Shown: positions 1 through 7,546 of the stretch, piece after piece
Layout: every line of letters starts with the position of its first letter
How positions within the stretch are numbered: position 1 is the stretch's first letter
Assembly: GCA_026394025.1 (NCBI GenBank)
Contig: JAPKZC010001053.1
Location: forward strand, 1 to 9,612
Direction of reading: 5' to 3'
Origin: Candidatus Solibacter sp.
Lineage (GTDB): Bacteria; Acidobacteriota; Terriglobia; Bryobacterales; Bryobacteraceae
Length of the DNA: 9,612 bases
Made by a program: the position numbers and the translations under genes
Notes under the pieces: generated by a model
Database searches by the model: none
The model's input: the letters and a program-made list of their open reading frames with translations, nothing else
Told to the model about the DNA's origin: nothing

Positions 1-160
1 CGAAGTTGCGGCGGCGGACGGCGACGGCGGCGCAGACGACGAACTGCTGACGAACGCGCTGGAGGTCATCCGCCTGACGCGGCGAGCCTCCTACGGCGGT
101 GCGAACCGTGCTGGGGATGGTCATTTGGCCTTTGTGCTGGACTCTAACAAGTGTGCCCAT
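1..160 (-). CDS. AbrB/MazE/SpoVT-type antitoxin N-terminus, partial or chimeric
   Basis: An ATG at 160-158 opens a frame that runs off the window edge. It begins MGTLVRVQHKGQMTIPSTVR, the characteristic swapped-hairpin AbrB/SpoVT DNA-binding start (hydrophobic-x-V-x-x-K-G-Q-h-T-I-P-x-x-h-R). Small proteins of this type are mostly antitoxins that bind their own promoter and neutralise a PIN/VapC or similar toxin encoded just downstream. Residues 1-24 fit the family. From about residue 25 (position 89 downwards) the expected 'L.EGD.V.V' continuation is replaced by a basic, unrelated sequence that is antisense to the FtsK-like frame. A stop codon lies in frame three codons before this ATG, which supports the start. 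The gene has its own predicted promoter and operator, described separately. No toxin gene is visible. It is either a truncated gene or the product of a chimeric junction. Confidence 0.6.
   Translation of the reverse strand, partial: MGTLVRVQHKGQMTIPSTVRTAVGGSPRQADDLQRVRQQFVVCAAVAVRRRNF
86..94. other. Junction between FtsK-like (+) and AbrB-like (-) fragments
   Basis: FtsK-like similarity on the plus strand ends at the serine codon at 89-91. AbrB-like similarity on the minus strand ends at the glycine encoded by the same bases. The two genes are therefore joined tail into body in opposite orientations, within a few bases and with no spacer. I see no flanking inverted repeat, target duplication or recombinase site in the available sequence. 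Only about 90 bases lie to the left, so the nature of the break cannot be resolved here. Confidence 0.4.
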
Positions 161-172
161 AAGAATTCAACT

Positions 173-195
173 GCCGGAAATCCGGAAATTCCGGC
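173..195 (-). promoter_or_regulatory. CCGGAAAT tandem repeat with overlapping palindromes, probable operator
   Basis: Two perfect tandem copies of CCGGAAAT (174-181 and 182-189) are followed by TCCGG. They create two overlapping hyphenated palindromes, CCGGA-AA-TCCGG (174-185) and CCGGAA-A-TTCCGG (182-194), and an outer 7-base-pair inverted repeat (173-179 with 189-195, 9-base loop). The block lies between the predicted -10 box and the ATG of the AbrB-like gene, where an autorepressing antitoxin would bind. As RNA it could form a hairpin between an AGGAGG (195-200) and the ATG at 160. That AGGAGG is about 34 bases from the ATG in linear distance but only about a dozen once the stem is folded. 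No T-tract follows on the minus strand, so a rho-independent terminator for the methyltransferase gene is less likely. Confidence 0.5.
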
Positions 196-207
196 CTCCT
201 GTGATCC

Positions 208-236
208 ATCATAGCAGAGCGGCGTACCGGGGTCAG
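208..236 (-). promoter_or_regulatory. Predicted extended -10 sigma70-type promoter for the AbrB-like gene
   Basis: Read on the minus strand, CTGACC (236-231) matches four of six bases of the -35 consensus. It is followed by exactly 17 bases and then TATGAT (213-208), five of six bases of the -10 consensus. A TG one base upstream of the -10 makes it an extended -10 (TGCTATGAT, 216-208). The expected start of transcription is near 201, so the AGGAGG at 200-195 would lie at the very 5' end of the message and the operator-like repeat just downstream. The -35 box overlaps the stop codon of the methyltransferase gene. The prediction rests on consensus matching alone. The spacing and the arrangement with the palindrome make it better than a chance hit. 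Confidence 0.5.
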
Positions 237-3200
237 AACAGCTTGGACTGATCAGGCGGCACCGCCTTTTTGGGGCTAGTCGACTTACGGGGAGTGCGTG
301 GCGGAGCGGAAACGGGCTCGGCGGGGATGCCGGCGCGCTCCCGGTTCAGCGCCAGCAGGCGCGCCAGAACTTCGTCGTGGATGTCGTCCGGCCAGCGGCA
401 GCGATAGCGCTTCTGCCGCAGGCGCGCGGACTCGCTTTCCTCGTCATCTTCGTCGTCGAATTCGGGGAAGAACTCGCACACTGGCTGGAGGTCATGCCAG
501 CCGTATGCGTCGAGGACGGCGCGGTCCATCGCGTCGTGTAGTTCACGGAGCTTGAGGATGTCGGGCGAGTACTCGTCGGGGCGGTGGAAGCGGTTGTAGG
601 TCTTGGTGAGTCCTTCTTTGTTGCGGACCATTAGGTCAGCGCGGAATTCGTAGTAGGCTTGGCCAGCGGCTTCGAGGGTAGGGTTCGCTTCGGAGTTGGA
701 TGGGAAGGGGAACGTCTCGAAGCAGTCAGATGGAGTGTACCTTAGATCGTCCTTGAATGATGAGGCCATGAACCGAGCCCAGATTTCATGCGGCCGGGTT
801 TGAAGCACACAGAATGCCTGAAAACGTTCCAGCACAATGGCAACGGTGGTCTCTGCCGGCACAGTGTCAGTGGCAACGAATGCGAATGCTACTACTTGGC
901 TGACGCGCGTAATGAGAAGGGCACGCTTGGCCCTGCTGAATGCCCCGGCAAGCCCAGGCCGGCGTTCTGCGAACTGCCACCACAACCGCCGATAGTTCTC
1001 TCGATTGTCGGTCAAGCGCTCCGGCCGGACCCGGTCACCAACGATCTTCAGAAGACTCGGCCAGTCGGCGGCGACGGCTCCGGGGTAGTCCTCTGGCACC
1101 CTGCCGGCGCGGAGCCAATCTTTGCGTTGTTCGTCATCTGCGGACAGCCAACTTGCTGATTTGAGATTGCGGTCCAAAGGAAGGGCCTCGAAGTTGATCA
1201 CATATCGATGGTGTGAGTGCGTTGGGCTATTGTTCAGCTCCTCGCCACCGAGATACGGGAATATCCGCTCAGCATTCCGAGGATCCTCAGCAATCAAGCG
1301 ATGCATTTCTGCAATTGGCGATGCGACACCGTCCTTGTCGGTGTCGTCAAACGTGAATCCCATCCCGAGTACGTAGCTGCCGATGAAACTCTTGCCCTCG
1401 TTCTCCGCCAATTTGGCCGCATCCTCGTGCCCGCCGGCGTGAAACAGATACGCTGTAATCCGATCCACCTCGCGCCCGCTTAGCCAATACGGACCCGACA
1501 CGTCTCCCTTGCAGACGTGCACCACGCTCACTATGACCGCCGCCTCGCCGGGCCACTTCAGCCGTTTCACAGCGCGGTAGATCGTCCCACCATGCAGACA
1601 GATCCAGCGTAGCCCAGTAGATCGTGTGTCGCCCTGTCCGATAGTGTTCGTCGCGATCAGGCCGAAGCAGCCGTCCTTTCTCAATAGCGTGAAGGCGCGC
1701 CGGAAGAAGTGCGCTACCAGATCCGCATTCCCGTGCGATTCGGCGTGCTCCGCCTTCAGCCAGTCCATATAGCCGTCGGCATTCCCATCAATGAGGGTGT
1801 TCTTGCCCGCAAAGGGCGGATTCCCGACCATCGCATCGAAGCCGCCGCGCACACGGAGGAATTCATCGAGGTCGAACACCTCAGGGAACTCCACCTCCCA
1901 GTGGAACGGTGCTACCGGCTTCTCCTGCCTCCGTAACGCCTGCCCTATGCCACTCAGCCGGATGCCGGCGTCGTCTTTCTTGCTTTCCAACCACTCCTTC
2001 AATTCCGCTTCGTACTGCTCCCGCATCCGCTCTCGCGCCGCTTTCTTCTCACCTGAGAAAAAGGCAGCCAGCACGGCATCGCCCACATCGCGCGCCACCG
2101 AGATCGCCTGGTCCGCACTCTCCAGATTCTGTGCAAGTTGCGCGTAGGGCGTATCGTCGCGGGCGTCTAGAATTTTCTTGCGATGCGCCCCAGCGCGCGT
2201 GATTCGCCCCCGCAGATCCTGTTCCAGAAAGGTCTGCATGGGCTTCGGCTCCCAATGGAAGGCCGCAATTTGCCGCGCGCTCAGACCCGCCAATGAATCG
2301 CCGTGGCGCAGTGCGTGATTCAGGAACGTGAATTCGTGATCGCGAGCCAGCGTGGCCAGCCACAACGAGAGCTTGGCGAGGTCCGCCGCCATCTCGTTCT
2401 TATCCACGCCATAGAGACAGCGCTGCGCCACCGTGCGGCGCGCGTGCAGCAATTCGTCCTCATCGGGCGGTAGCGGAGGCGCAGCATCGTGATCGTGCCA
2501 GGCCGTGACCAGTGCGTCGCCCAACTGGCGGCACGCCTCCACCAGGAACGCGCCAGACCCCATTGCCGGATCGCAGACCTTCAGCGCCAGGATCTGCTCC
2601 GGCCGAGGATGTGCGCCCAGTCTCTTCAGCACGGGCCCGAGCGCCGCCTCCACGATGGGCAGCGTCAGGGAGCGCGGCGTATAGTGAGATCCACTGCGCC
2701 GCCGTTCGGGTGAGGGCTGGAAGATCAGCGCTCCCTGGGGCACCGGATCGGGCGTGACGTTGCGGGCAATCCGGCGATCCAGCGCGGCCATCAGGTCGTC
2801 AATGGTGCCGGCTTCCTTGAGCGCGCGCTCGGCCTGCCCGCTCACCTTTTGGTCCGTCGCCTTGTTGAGCCATTCGTTGCGCTTGGCCGCGGGCACGTCC
2901 AGCAGCCCGGCCAGATTGATGGTGACCGGAGCGCCGTGGCGCTTTTTGGGCTTGATGGCGATGGAAGGCCCCCCGGCCACGTGCAGTTCGAATCCCATCA
3001 TGGCTTCGTAGACGCTGCCGATCTGTTCCACGTCCAGATTGCGATAACTGAGGCGCTCGCCATCCAGCACCAGCAGCCGCACCAGCACGCGGTACAGCAC
3101 GCCATCGGAGACGCGCGGGACGCGAATGGCCCCACCGCACGCGCGGCCTTCGAGGAACGGGTAGCGGTCGGGATCGAAGAGATACCCGCGGCGGCCCGGA

Positions 3201-4240
3201 ATCCGCATGCGCCCGTGTTTCGCGCCGGACCAGACCAGGCGGAAGAGCGCCAGCAGGCGCGCCCATGCGCCGTAGCGCGAATCCATGGTATCGGGGTGGT
3301 GCGCCTGGTCTTCCCGCAGCCGCTCGAAGAGGCCGGCAACGGAATAGTTGCTAGTGTAGATAGGGTCTGAGGAGAGCAGGCCGCGGTCCTCGGCATAGAG
3401 CACGAAGACCAGGCGCAGCAGGACGGTGAGCAGGCCGCCGTAGACCCGGTTGGGATCGGTGCGGAGAACTTCTTCCAAAATGCCGTTCTGATCGTGTGCG
3501 GCCTGGAAACCGCGGAGCAGCTCGAAGAGCGCCTCCATCACCTGACCGGAAAGTTTGGTGGAGACCACGTTCTGATGCTTGCGGCTGGCGGCCAGCAGGG
3601 CGGGAAGGCGCTGGCCGGCGGCCATGCTGAAGAGGCGCTCGGCGGAGAGCAGCATGTGCAGCGCGGCAAGAATGGGACGGCCAGCGACTTGCGTCATGTC
3701 GGCGATGCGGAAGGTGATGTGCCCGCTCGATTCGCCCTTGGGGGCGTAGACCAGGCGGATGGCATGCGGGCTGACCAGCAGGCCGGCCGGGACGCCGGTT
3801 TCGCGCAGCAGGCGCTCAAAGCGCAACTGCGGTGCGGCGTTCCAGCGGCGGGGTTCGGGTGCCGGGTCCTGGTCGAAATCGCCTTGCGTCTCCAGGATAA
3901 GGAGGAGTGGGGTGTCGCGGTCGTTGACCACCCAGGTGGGTTGCAGCACCTCTTCGTAGCCGGAGACCGGGATCAGGAAACGGTCGGGCGGCGTGGCAAG
4001 ATCGGCGGCCCGCCAACCCAGCACCTTGGAGGCGAACGCAGGGAAGTCGCGAAGTTCCGCGATGGGGTTCCCCTCGCGGTCACGCGGCAGTACGGAAAGG
4101 AATTCGTTGTGTAGCGGAACGAAATTACGATTGATGGCCGCGCCGGCTTCCAGCAGCGCGGGCGTGGAGACCACGACTCCCACCGGCTGCACGTAGCCGA
4201 TCCACTCCTGGTGACTGAGCGCTGTGGAATCGTGCGCCAT
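233..4240 (-). CDS. drmMI: DISARM class 1 N6-adenine DNA methyltransferase DrmMI (Eco57I-type)
   Basis: This 1335-residue protein transfers a methyl group from S-adenosylmethionine to adenine N6 in DNA. In DISARM it marks self DNA. Visible parts are: an N-terminal region (about 1-185) with a degenerate nuclease-like look; a helical middle; a methylase entry motif, GSHYTPRSLT (517-526); SAM-binding motif I, DPAMGSGAF (557-565); a motif-II-like GVDKNEMAADLAKLSLWLA (about 614-632); and the catalytic NPPF (807-810) typical of gamma-class adenine methylases. The region from about 955 to 1180, with YLGGEEL and an ending of YTPSDCFETFPFP, is the expected target-recognition domain and is less GC-rich than the rest. 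The C-terminus is a Pro/Lys-rich tail ending in QSKLF. The ATG lies one base after the drmD stop, with GGTGA nine bases upstream, so it is probably translationally coupled. The main alternative is a stand-alone type IIG-like or PglX-like methylase, because drmA, drmB and drmC are not seen here. Confidence 0.86.
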   Translation of the reverse strand: MAHDSTALSHQEWIGYVQPVGVVVSTPALLEAGAAINRNFVPLHNEFLSVLPRDREGNPIAELRDFPAFASKVLGWRAADLATPPDRFLIPVSGYEEVLQPTWVVNDRDTPLLLILETQGDFDQDPAPEPRRWNAAPQLRFERLLRETGVPAGLLVSPHAIRLVYAPKGESSGHITFRIADMTQVAGRPILAALHMLLSAERLFSMAAGQRLPALLAASRKHQNVVSTKLSGQVMEALFELLRGFQAAHDQNGILEEVLRTDPNRVYGGLLTVLLRLVFVLYAEDRGLLSSDPIYTSNYSVAGLFERLREDQAHHPDTMDSRYGAWARLLALFRLVWSGAKHGRMRIPGRRGYLFDPDRYPFLEGRACGGAIRVPRVSDGVLYRVLVRLLVLDGERLSYRNLDVEQIGSVYEAMMGFELHVAGGPSIAIKPKKRHGAPVTINLAGLLDVPAAKRNEWLNKATDQKVSGQAERALKEAGTIDDLMAALDRRIARNVTPDPVPQGALIFQPSPERRRSGSHYTPRSLTLPIVEAALGPVLKRLGAHPRPEQILALKVCDPAMGSGAFLVEACRQLGDALVTAWHDHDAAPPLPPDEDELLHARRTVAQRCLYGVDKNEMAADLAKLSLWLATLARDHEFTFLNHALRHGDSLAGLSARQIAAFHWEPKPMQTFLEQDLRGRITRAGAHRKKILDARDDTPYAQLAQNLESADQAISVARDVGDAVLAAFFSGEKKAARERMREQYEAELKEWLESKKDDAGIRLSGIGQALRRQEKPVAPFHWEVEFPEVFDLDEFLRVRGGFDAMVGNPPFAGKNTLIDGNADGYMDWLKAEHAESHGNADLVAHFFRRAFTLLRKDGCFGLIATNTIGQGDTRSTGLRWICLHGGTIYRAVKRLKWPGEAAVIVSVVHVCKGDVSGPYWLSGREVDRITAYLFHAGGHEDAAKLAENEGKSFIGSYVLGMGFTFDDTDKDGVASPIAEMHRLIAEDPRNAERIFPYLGGEELNNSPTHSHHRYVINFEALPLDRNLKSASWLSADDEQRKDWLRAGRVPEDYPGAVAADWPSLLKIVGDRVRPERLTDNRENYRRLWWQFAERRPGLAGAFSRAKRALLITRVSQVVAFAFVATDTVPAETTVAIVLERFQAFCVLQTRPHEIWARFMASSFKDDLRYTPSDCFETFPFPSNSEANPTLEAAGQAYYEFRADLMVRNKEGLTKTYNRFHRPDEYSPDILKLRELHDAMDRAVLDAYGWHDLQPVCEFFPEFDDEDDEESESARLRQKRYRCRWPDDIHDEVLARLLALNRERAGIPAEPVSAPPRTPRKSTSPKKAVPPDQSKLF

Positions 4241-4241
4241 G

Positions 4242-7200
4242 TCAGTTGGTCACCGGCCATAAGTAGATGAGGCCTACCGGTTCGATGCGGCGGGCGCGCA
4301 CCTGGTAGACGTCGCGGACGCGGGCGGGTTCGGTTTCCAGCTCCGTTTCGATCTCAGAGAGGCGGCGGCCCCAATGGCGGCGGTTGGCTTCGAGTTGGCG
4401 GAGTTCATCGTCACGGAAGGGTAGCGTGGATTGGCTCGATTTCTCGGCGGTGGCGGCGATATGCTTGCGTTGCGATTCCAGGATCTCCCGCATCTGTTTG
4501 GATTCGTCCTCGCCACGTTGGGCAAGTTTGCGAATGGCCTCCTCGGCGTATTCCTGGCCGCGCTGCTCCAGGTGGGGGAGCAGTTCCGCGATATCGCGGA
4601 CGGTGGAATGCTGAAGGTTCCCGACGATGGTGGGCTCGATGGCGGTGGCCGCGGCCAGCAAAGAGGCGTCCAACAGACTCAGGGTCCGGCTCTCGGCGTC
4701 GCGAGCGTAGGGAGTCAGCGGCGACTTGCGGATGGCAGGGTCGATCCAGCGCGCGGTTACCGGGATGATCTCTTCGTGGAGGCGGGCGGCGCCGGGTCCG
4801 TAGAGCGCCAGCCGACCGAGCAGGAGAACGCGCGGTATGGAGTCCTTCGTTTGGGCGAGGCAAGCGCGCGAAAGATCGTCATGCACGAAGCCCTGGGAGA
4901 GAAAGCGGCCCAGCAGGCGCTGGACGGCGCGCTGCTCCAGGTGGAGTTGGACCACGGCGTCGGTCACGGTGCCTGGGTCTTCGAAGACAACGGGCCGTAT
5001 GGGCGAAGTGCGCCGCCATTCGTAGAACTTCTGCTCGCGCGGTCGAGGGGCACGCAGGCTGTCCATGGTCTCTGCCCAGGAGGCCTGCGCATCGTCGAGC
5101 TTGGGGATGATGTAGCGGCCGTCACCGGCGGGCTTGAGCGGCGGGGCATGGAGGAGTTCCAGGGCGCAGGAGATGGCGGCACGAAAGTGATTTTCGTCGA
5201 GGCCGGCTTCGCGCCGGGAGCGATCCGCCATGGTGCGAAGCTGGTCGATGGATTCGCGCAGCTCATTTTGGCGCTGGCGGGCCGATTCGAGATCCTCGTC
5301 GAGAGCCTGACGCTTTTCGGCGTCGATATCGGCGGCCTCAATTTCCTGACGCAGGCGGGCCAGGTCCGCGCGACGAATGCCGTGTTTGAGAAGGTTCTCA
5401 AGGTCGCCGTCGATGACCTGAGAGAGGCTGCCCAACTCGGCGCGGATGGTTTGGGTCTTGCGGACCACGGTTTCGAGGATACGGTCCTCGGGCCGATCCT
5501 CGTAGACGAAGTAGTGACAGTAGACGTCCGTAGCGGGCTGGAGTTTGCGGTCGATGCGTCCGTTGCGCTGCTCCATGCGGCTGGGGTTCCAGGAGAGATC
5601 GAAGTGGAAAAGGCGGTTGCAGTGGGCTTGGAGGTTGAGGCCTTCGCGGGCGGCGTCCGTGGCGATGAGGATGCGGACGGGGTGCGCGTCGGGGTCGGCG
5701 TTAAAGGCGCGTTTGATGTCTGCGCGCTCATCGGCGGGAGTGGGGCCGCGATAGATGGCGATGCGGTCAAGCGCGCTATCGGTGGTGGCGATGGCGGTGC
5801 GGAGTTGCTGCTCCAGGTAGCGTAGCGTGTCCTCGTACTCGGTAAAGATAATGATGCGGGTGCGGTTCCACGTGCCGCCGGGGCACATTTTGGCGGCGAT
5901 CCATTCGGTTAGGTGGCGGACGCGAGCATCGGGCGAGCGCCGGCTGGCATCGGCGAGATCGGCCATTTGCTGAAGGAGGTGTTCTTCCTGGGAATGATCG
6001 GCTGGGGCGGCAGAGGCGGCTGTGGCGGCTTCCACCTGGGCGTCCAGTTCGGCTGCAAGTTCGGAATCTGCCAGCGTCGCGCGGTCGTCGTCGGCATCCA
6101 CGGCGCCGCTGAGGAGATCGAGAGTAGCGTTGGTGGCTTCGGGCTTGGCTTCAGTCTTCAACGCCGGGGCCTGGCGCTGCTTTTCGACGGTGCGCCGGTG
6201 GACCCGTAGCGTCTTGGCAAACGCTTCGATGGAGGAGAAGAGCCGTTGTTGCAGGTGGCAAATCAGCAGGCCGGAGGATGCCTGCACGCGCTTGGACTCC
6301 CCGGACAGGCGTTGTTCCCGCGTCTCCTGGTATTGGCTGAGAAGCGATGCGAGTTGGAGTTCCGGCGTGTCCGGCGGCAAATCGCGGAGCGTGATCTGGT
6401 CGACGTGGCGCTTCGGAAAACCTCCCTGGATCTCGCGCAGGTCTTCCTTGAGACGGCGGACCATCACGTCTTCGCGATTCTGCTTGTTGACCTTGACGCC
6501 ACGGCAGAAGCGCTGCGGATCGAGGATCTCCAGGAGCGCCGAGAAACTGTTGGAGTGCCCGTTGTGCGGCGTGGCGGAGAGAAACAGCCGGTGCTCGAAG
6601 CGGTAGGCGAGCCCGCGGACCGCGTGCGTGATCTGCGAATCGATGGCGTACTTCTGCCCGCTGGATGGGGCAGCGTGATGGGCTTCGTCGAGGATAAGGA
6701 GCGTGCCCGGTCGGAAATTGCCCAGCCAGTCGCGGAGGCCGGAGGTGTAGTTTTCGTCGATGAGCAGGCGGTGGGAGATGAGGAAGCGCGAGTGGGTGGT
6801 CCACGGGTTCACGCTAAAGCCGCGTTCTCGGCGCACGCGCTGGATGTAGTCCTTGTCGAGGATTTCGAACTGGAGCCCGAAGCGATTCGCCAGCTCCTCC
6901 TGCCACTGGAGCAGCATCGAGGGTGGGCAGCTCACCACAATTTCGCGGGCCTTCTTGCGGAGCAGGAGTTCGCGGGCGATCAGTCCGGCTTCGATGGTCT
7001 TGCCGAGGCCGACGTCATCGGCGATGAAGAGGTTCACGCGGGGCAGTCGCAGGGCTTTGCGGAGCGGTTCGAGCTGGTAGGGGTCGAGGCGGATACCAGC
7101 GCGGAAGGGCGAGTGGAGGAGCTTCGGGTCCGTGGAGGTGACACAGTTCCAGCGAAGGGTATTCAAGTAGGCGGCGAAACGTTGCGGAGGGTCGAAGCCC

Positions 7201-7442
7201 CGCTCGGCGAGGCGCTGCCAGTTCTCGGCACTACGGATTTCGGCTTCGAGTTCGTGCTCCCAGAGTACGTCGAGAGCTTGCCCTTGCGCGTCATCATCCA
7301 CGCACGAGAGGCTAACCAATGTCGCGTCGCCGGGATTCGGAGGGAGCGTCACCTGGTCTACAAGGTACAGGCGTTGGCGGACGTGGACGATTGCGCCGGG
7401 TTCTGGAATGGGACGGTCCGAGATTGGCGTTGTCGATGTCAC
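4242..7442 (-). CDS. drmD: DISARM SNF2-like helicase DrmD
   Basis: This is an SF2 ATPase of the SNF2/HepA type that should translocate on DNA using ATP. DrmD defines DISARM class 1 and is paired with DrmMI. Numbered from the GTG at 7442, the motifs are: Walker A, DDVGLGKT (142-149, Lys148); DEAH (252-255) within LLILDEAHHA; motif III, SATPHNG (289-295); motif V, TDAAREGLNLQ (595-605); and motif VI, QRNGRIDR (625-632) with its arginine finger. An Ala/acid-rich linker (about 425-495) separates the two RecA lobes, and charged coiled-coil-like segments follow (about 690-745 and 960-1045). The frame is open to a TTG at 7550, whose TTGA overlaps the upstream stop, but that start has no ribosome site and residues 1-36 do not look conserved. 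The GTG at 7442 puts PEPGAIVHVRQRLYLV near the N-terminus, as I recall for DrmD proteins, but its ribosome site is also weak. The family assignment is firm and the exact start is not. Confidence 0.88.
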   Translation of the reverse strand: MTSTTPISDRPIPEPGAIVHVRQRLYLVDQVTLPPNPGDATLVSLSCVDDDAQGQALDVLWEHELEAEIRSAENWQRLAERGFDPPQRFAAYLNTLRWNCVTSTDPKLLHSPFRAGIRLDPYQLEPLRKALRLPRVNLFIADDVGLGKTIEAGLIARELLLRKKAREIVVSCPPSMLLQWQEELANRFGLQFEILDKDYIQRVRRERGFSVNPWTTHSRFLISHRLLIDENYTSGLRDWLGNFRPGTLLILDEAHHAAPSSGQKYAIDSQITHAVRGLAYRFEHRLFLSATPHNGHSNSFSALLEILDPQRFCRGVKVNKQNREDVMVRRLKEDLREIQGGFPKRHVDQITLRDLPPDTPELQLASLLSQYQETREQRLSGESKRVQASSGLLICHLQQRLFSSIEAFAKTLRVHRRTVEKQRQAPALKTEAKPEATNATLDLLSGAVDADDDRATLADSELAAELDAQVEAATAASAAPADHSQEEHLLQQMADLADASRRSPDARVRHLTEWIAAKMCPGGTWNRTRIIIFTEYEDTLRYLEQQLRTAIATTDSALDRIAIYRGPTPADERADIKRAFNADPDAHPVRILIATDAAREGLNLQAHCNRLFHFDLSWNPSRMEQRNGRIDRKLQPATDVYCHYFVYEDRPEDRILETVVRKTQTIRAELGSLSQVIDGDLENLLKHGIRRADLARLRQEIEAADIDAEKRQALDEDLESARQRQNELRESIDQLRTMADRSRREAGLDENHFRAAISCALELLHAPPLKPAGDGRYIIPKLDDAQASWAETMDSLRAPRPREQKFYEWRRTSPIRPVVFEDPGTVTDAVVQLHLEQRAVQRLLGRFLSQGFVHDDLSRACLAQTKDSIPRVLLLGRLALYGPGAARLHEEIIPVTARWIDPAIRKSPLTPYARDAESRTLSLLDASLLAAATAIEPTIVGNLQHSTVRDIAELLPHLEQRGQEYAEEAIRKLAQRGEDESKQMREILESQRKHIAATAEKSSQSTLPFRDDELRQLEANRRHWGRRLSEIETELETEPARVRDVYQVRARRIEPVGLIYLWPVTN

Positions 7443-7546
7443 TACCTGGGTTACCGAAGCGTTCAGGATAACCCGTTTCCCAGCAAAGATCGTGCTGCAA
7501 CGACGTTCCGGGTCGGAAATACTGCCTGCACAGAGAGCCGTTGAGA

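Larger units (their letters stand above)
2..214 (+). pseudogene. FtsK-like C-terminal (gamma domain) fragment, fused out to unrelated sequence
   Basis: Frame 2 is open from the window edge to a TAG at 212-214. Codons 2-91 encode an acidic stretch and then LLTNALEVIRLTRRAS. This resembles the start of the FtsK/SpoIIIE gamma winged-helix, where families show a D-x-x-L-x-x-A-hydrophobic pattern, then TRRAS or KRKAS, and then the recognition helix with (Q)RR..IGYNRAA. That continuation is missing here. After the serine codon at 89-91 the frame runs antisense through the AbrB-like gene and gives a non-homologous tail of about 40 residues. If the assignment is right, the gene has lost its DNA-reading (KOPS-recognising) helix at the 3' end and should not be functional as read. 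The match is short (about 30 residues) and made from memory of the family, so confidence is moderate. Confidence 0.42.

Noticed and set aside
174..194. CRISPR or iteron array
   Set aside because: There are only two tandem 8-base copies plus a half copy, with no spacers and no replication gene next to it.
173..195. Rho-independent terminator for drmMI
   Set aside because: An inverted repeat is present, but no T-tract follows in the direction of transcription, and it lies between a good promoter and a start codon. An operator or leader hairpin is the better reading.
195..200. AGGAGG as the ribosome site of a separate short gene
   Set aside because: No ATG, GTG or TTG lies within the usual 5-12 bases downstream on the minus strand. 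The only sensible start is the ATG at 160.
3880..3925. Active PD-(D/E)XK nuclease site in DrmMI (LETQ)
   Set aside because: The essential lysine is replaced by glutamine, and the spacing to an upstream aspartate is short. I do not call a nuclease from this.
3494..4114. 206-residue open frame on the plus strand
   Set aside because: It is antisense to the N-terminal part of the methyltransferase and rich in Gly, Gln and Glu without domain features. It is a shadow frame.
4431..5825. 464-residue open frame on the plus strand
   Set aside because: It is fully antisense to the drmD coding sequence. The translation is Gly/Val/Ala-rich with no recognisable motif, as expected from the complementary strand of a GC-rich gene.
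6246..7544. 432-residue open frame on the plus strand
   Set aside because: It is antisense to the helicase motor domain, which carries every SF2 motif in the other frame. It has no family resemblance and no ribosome site.
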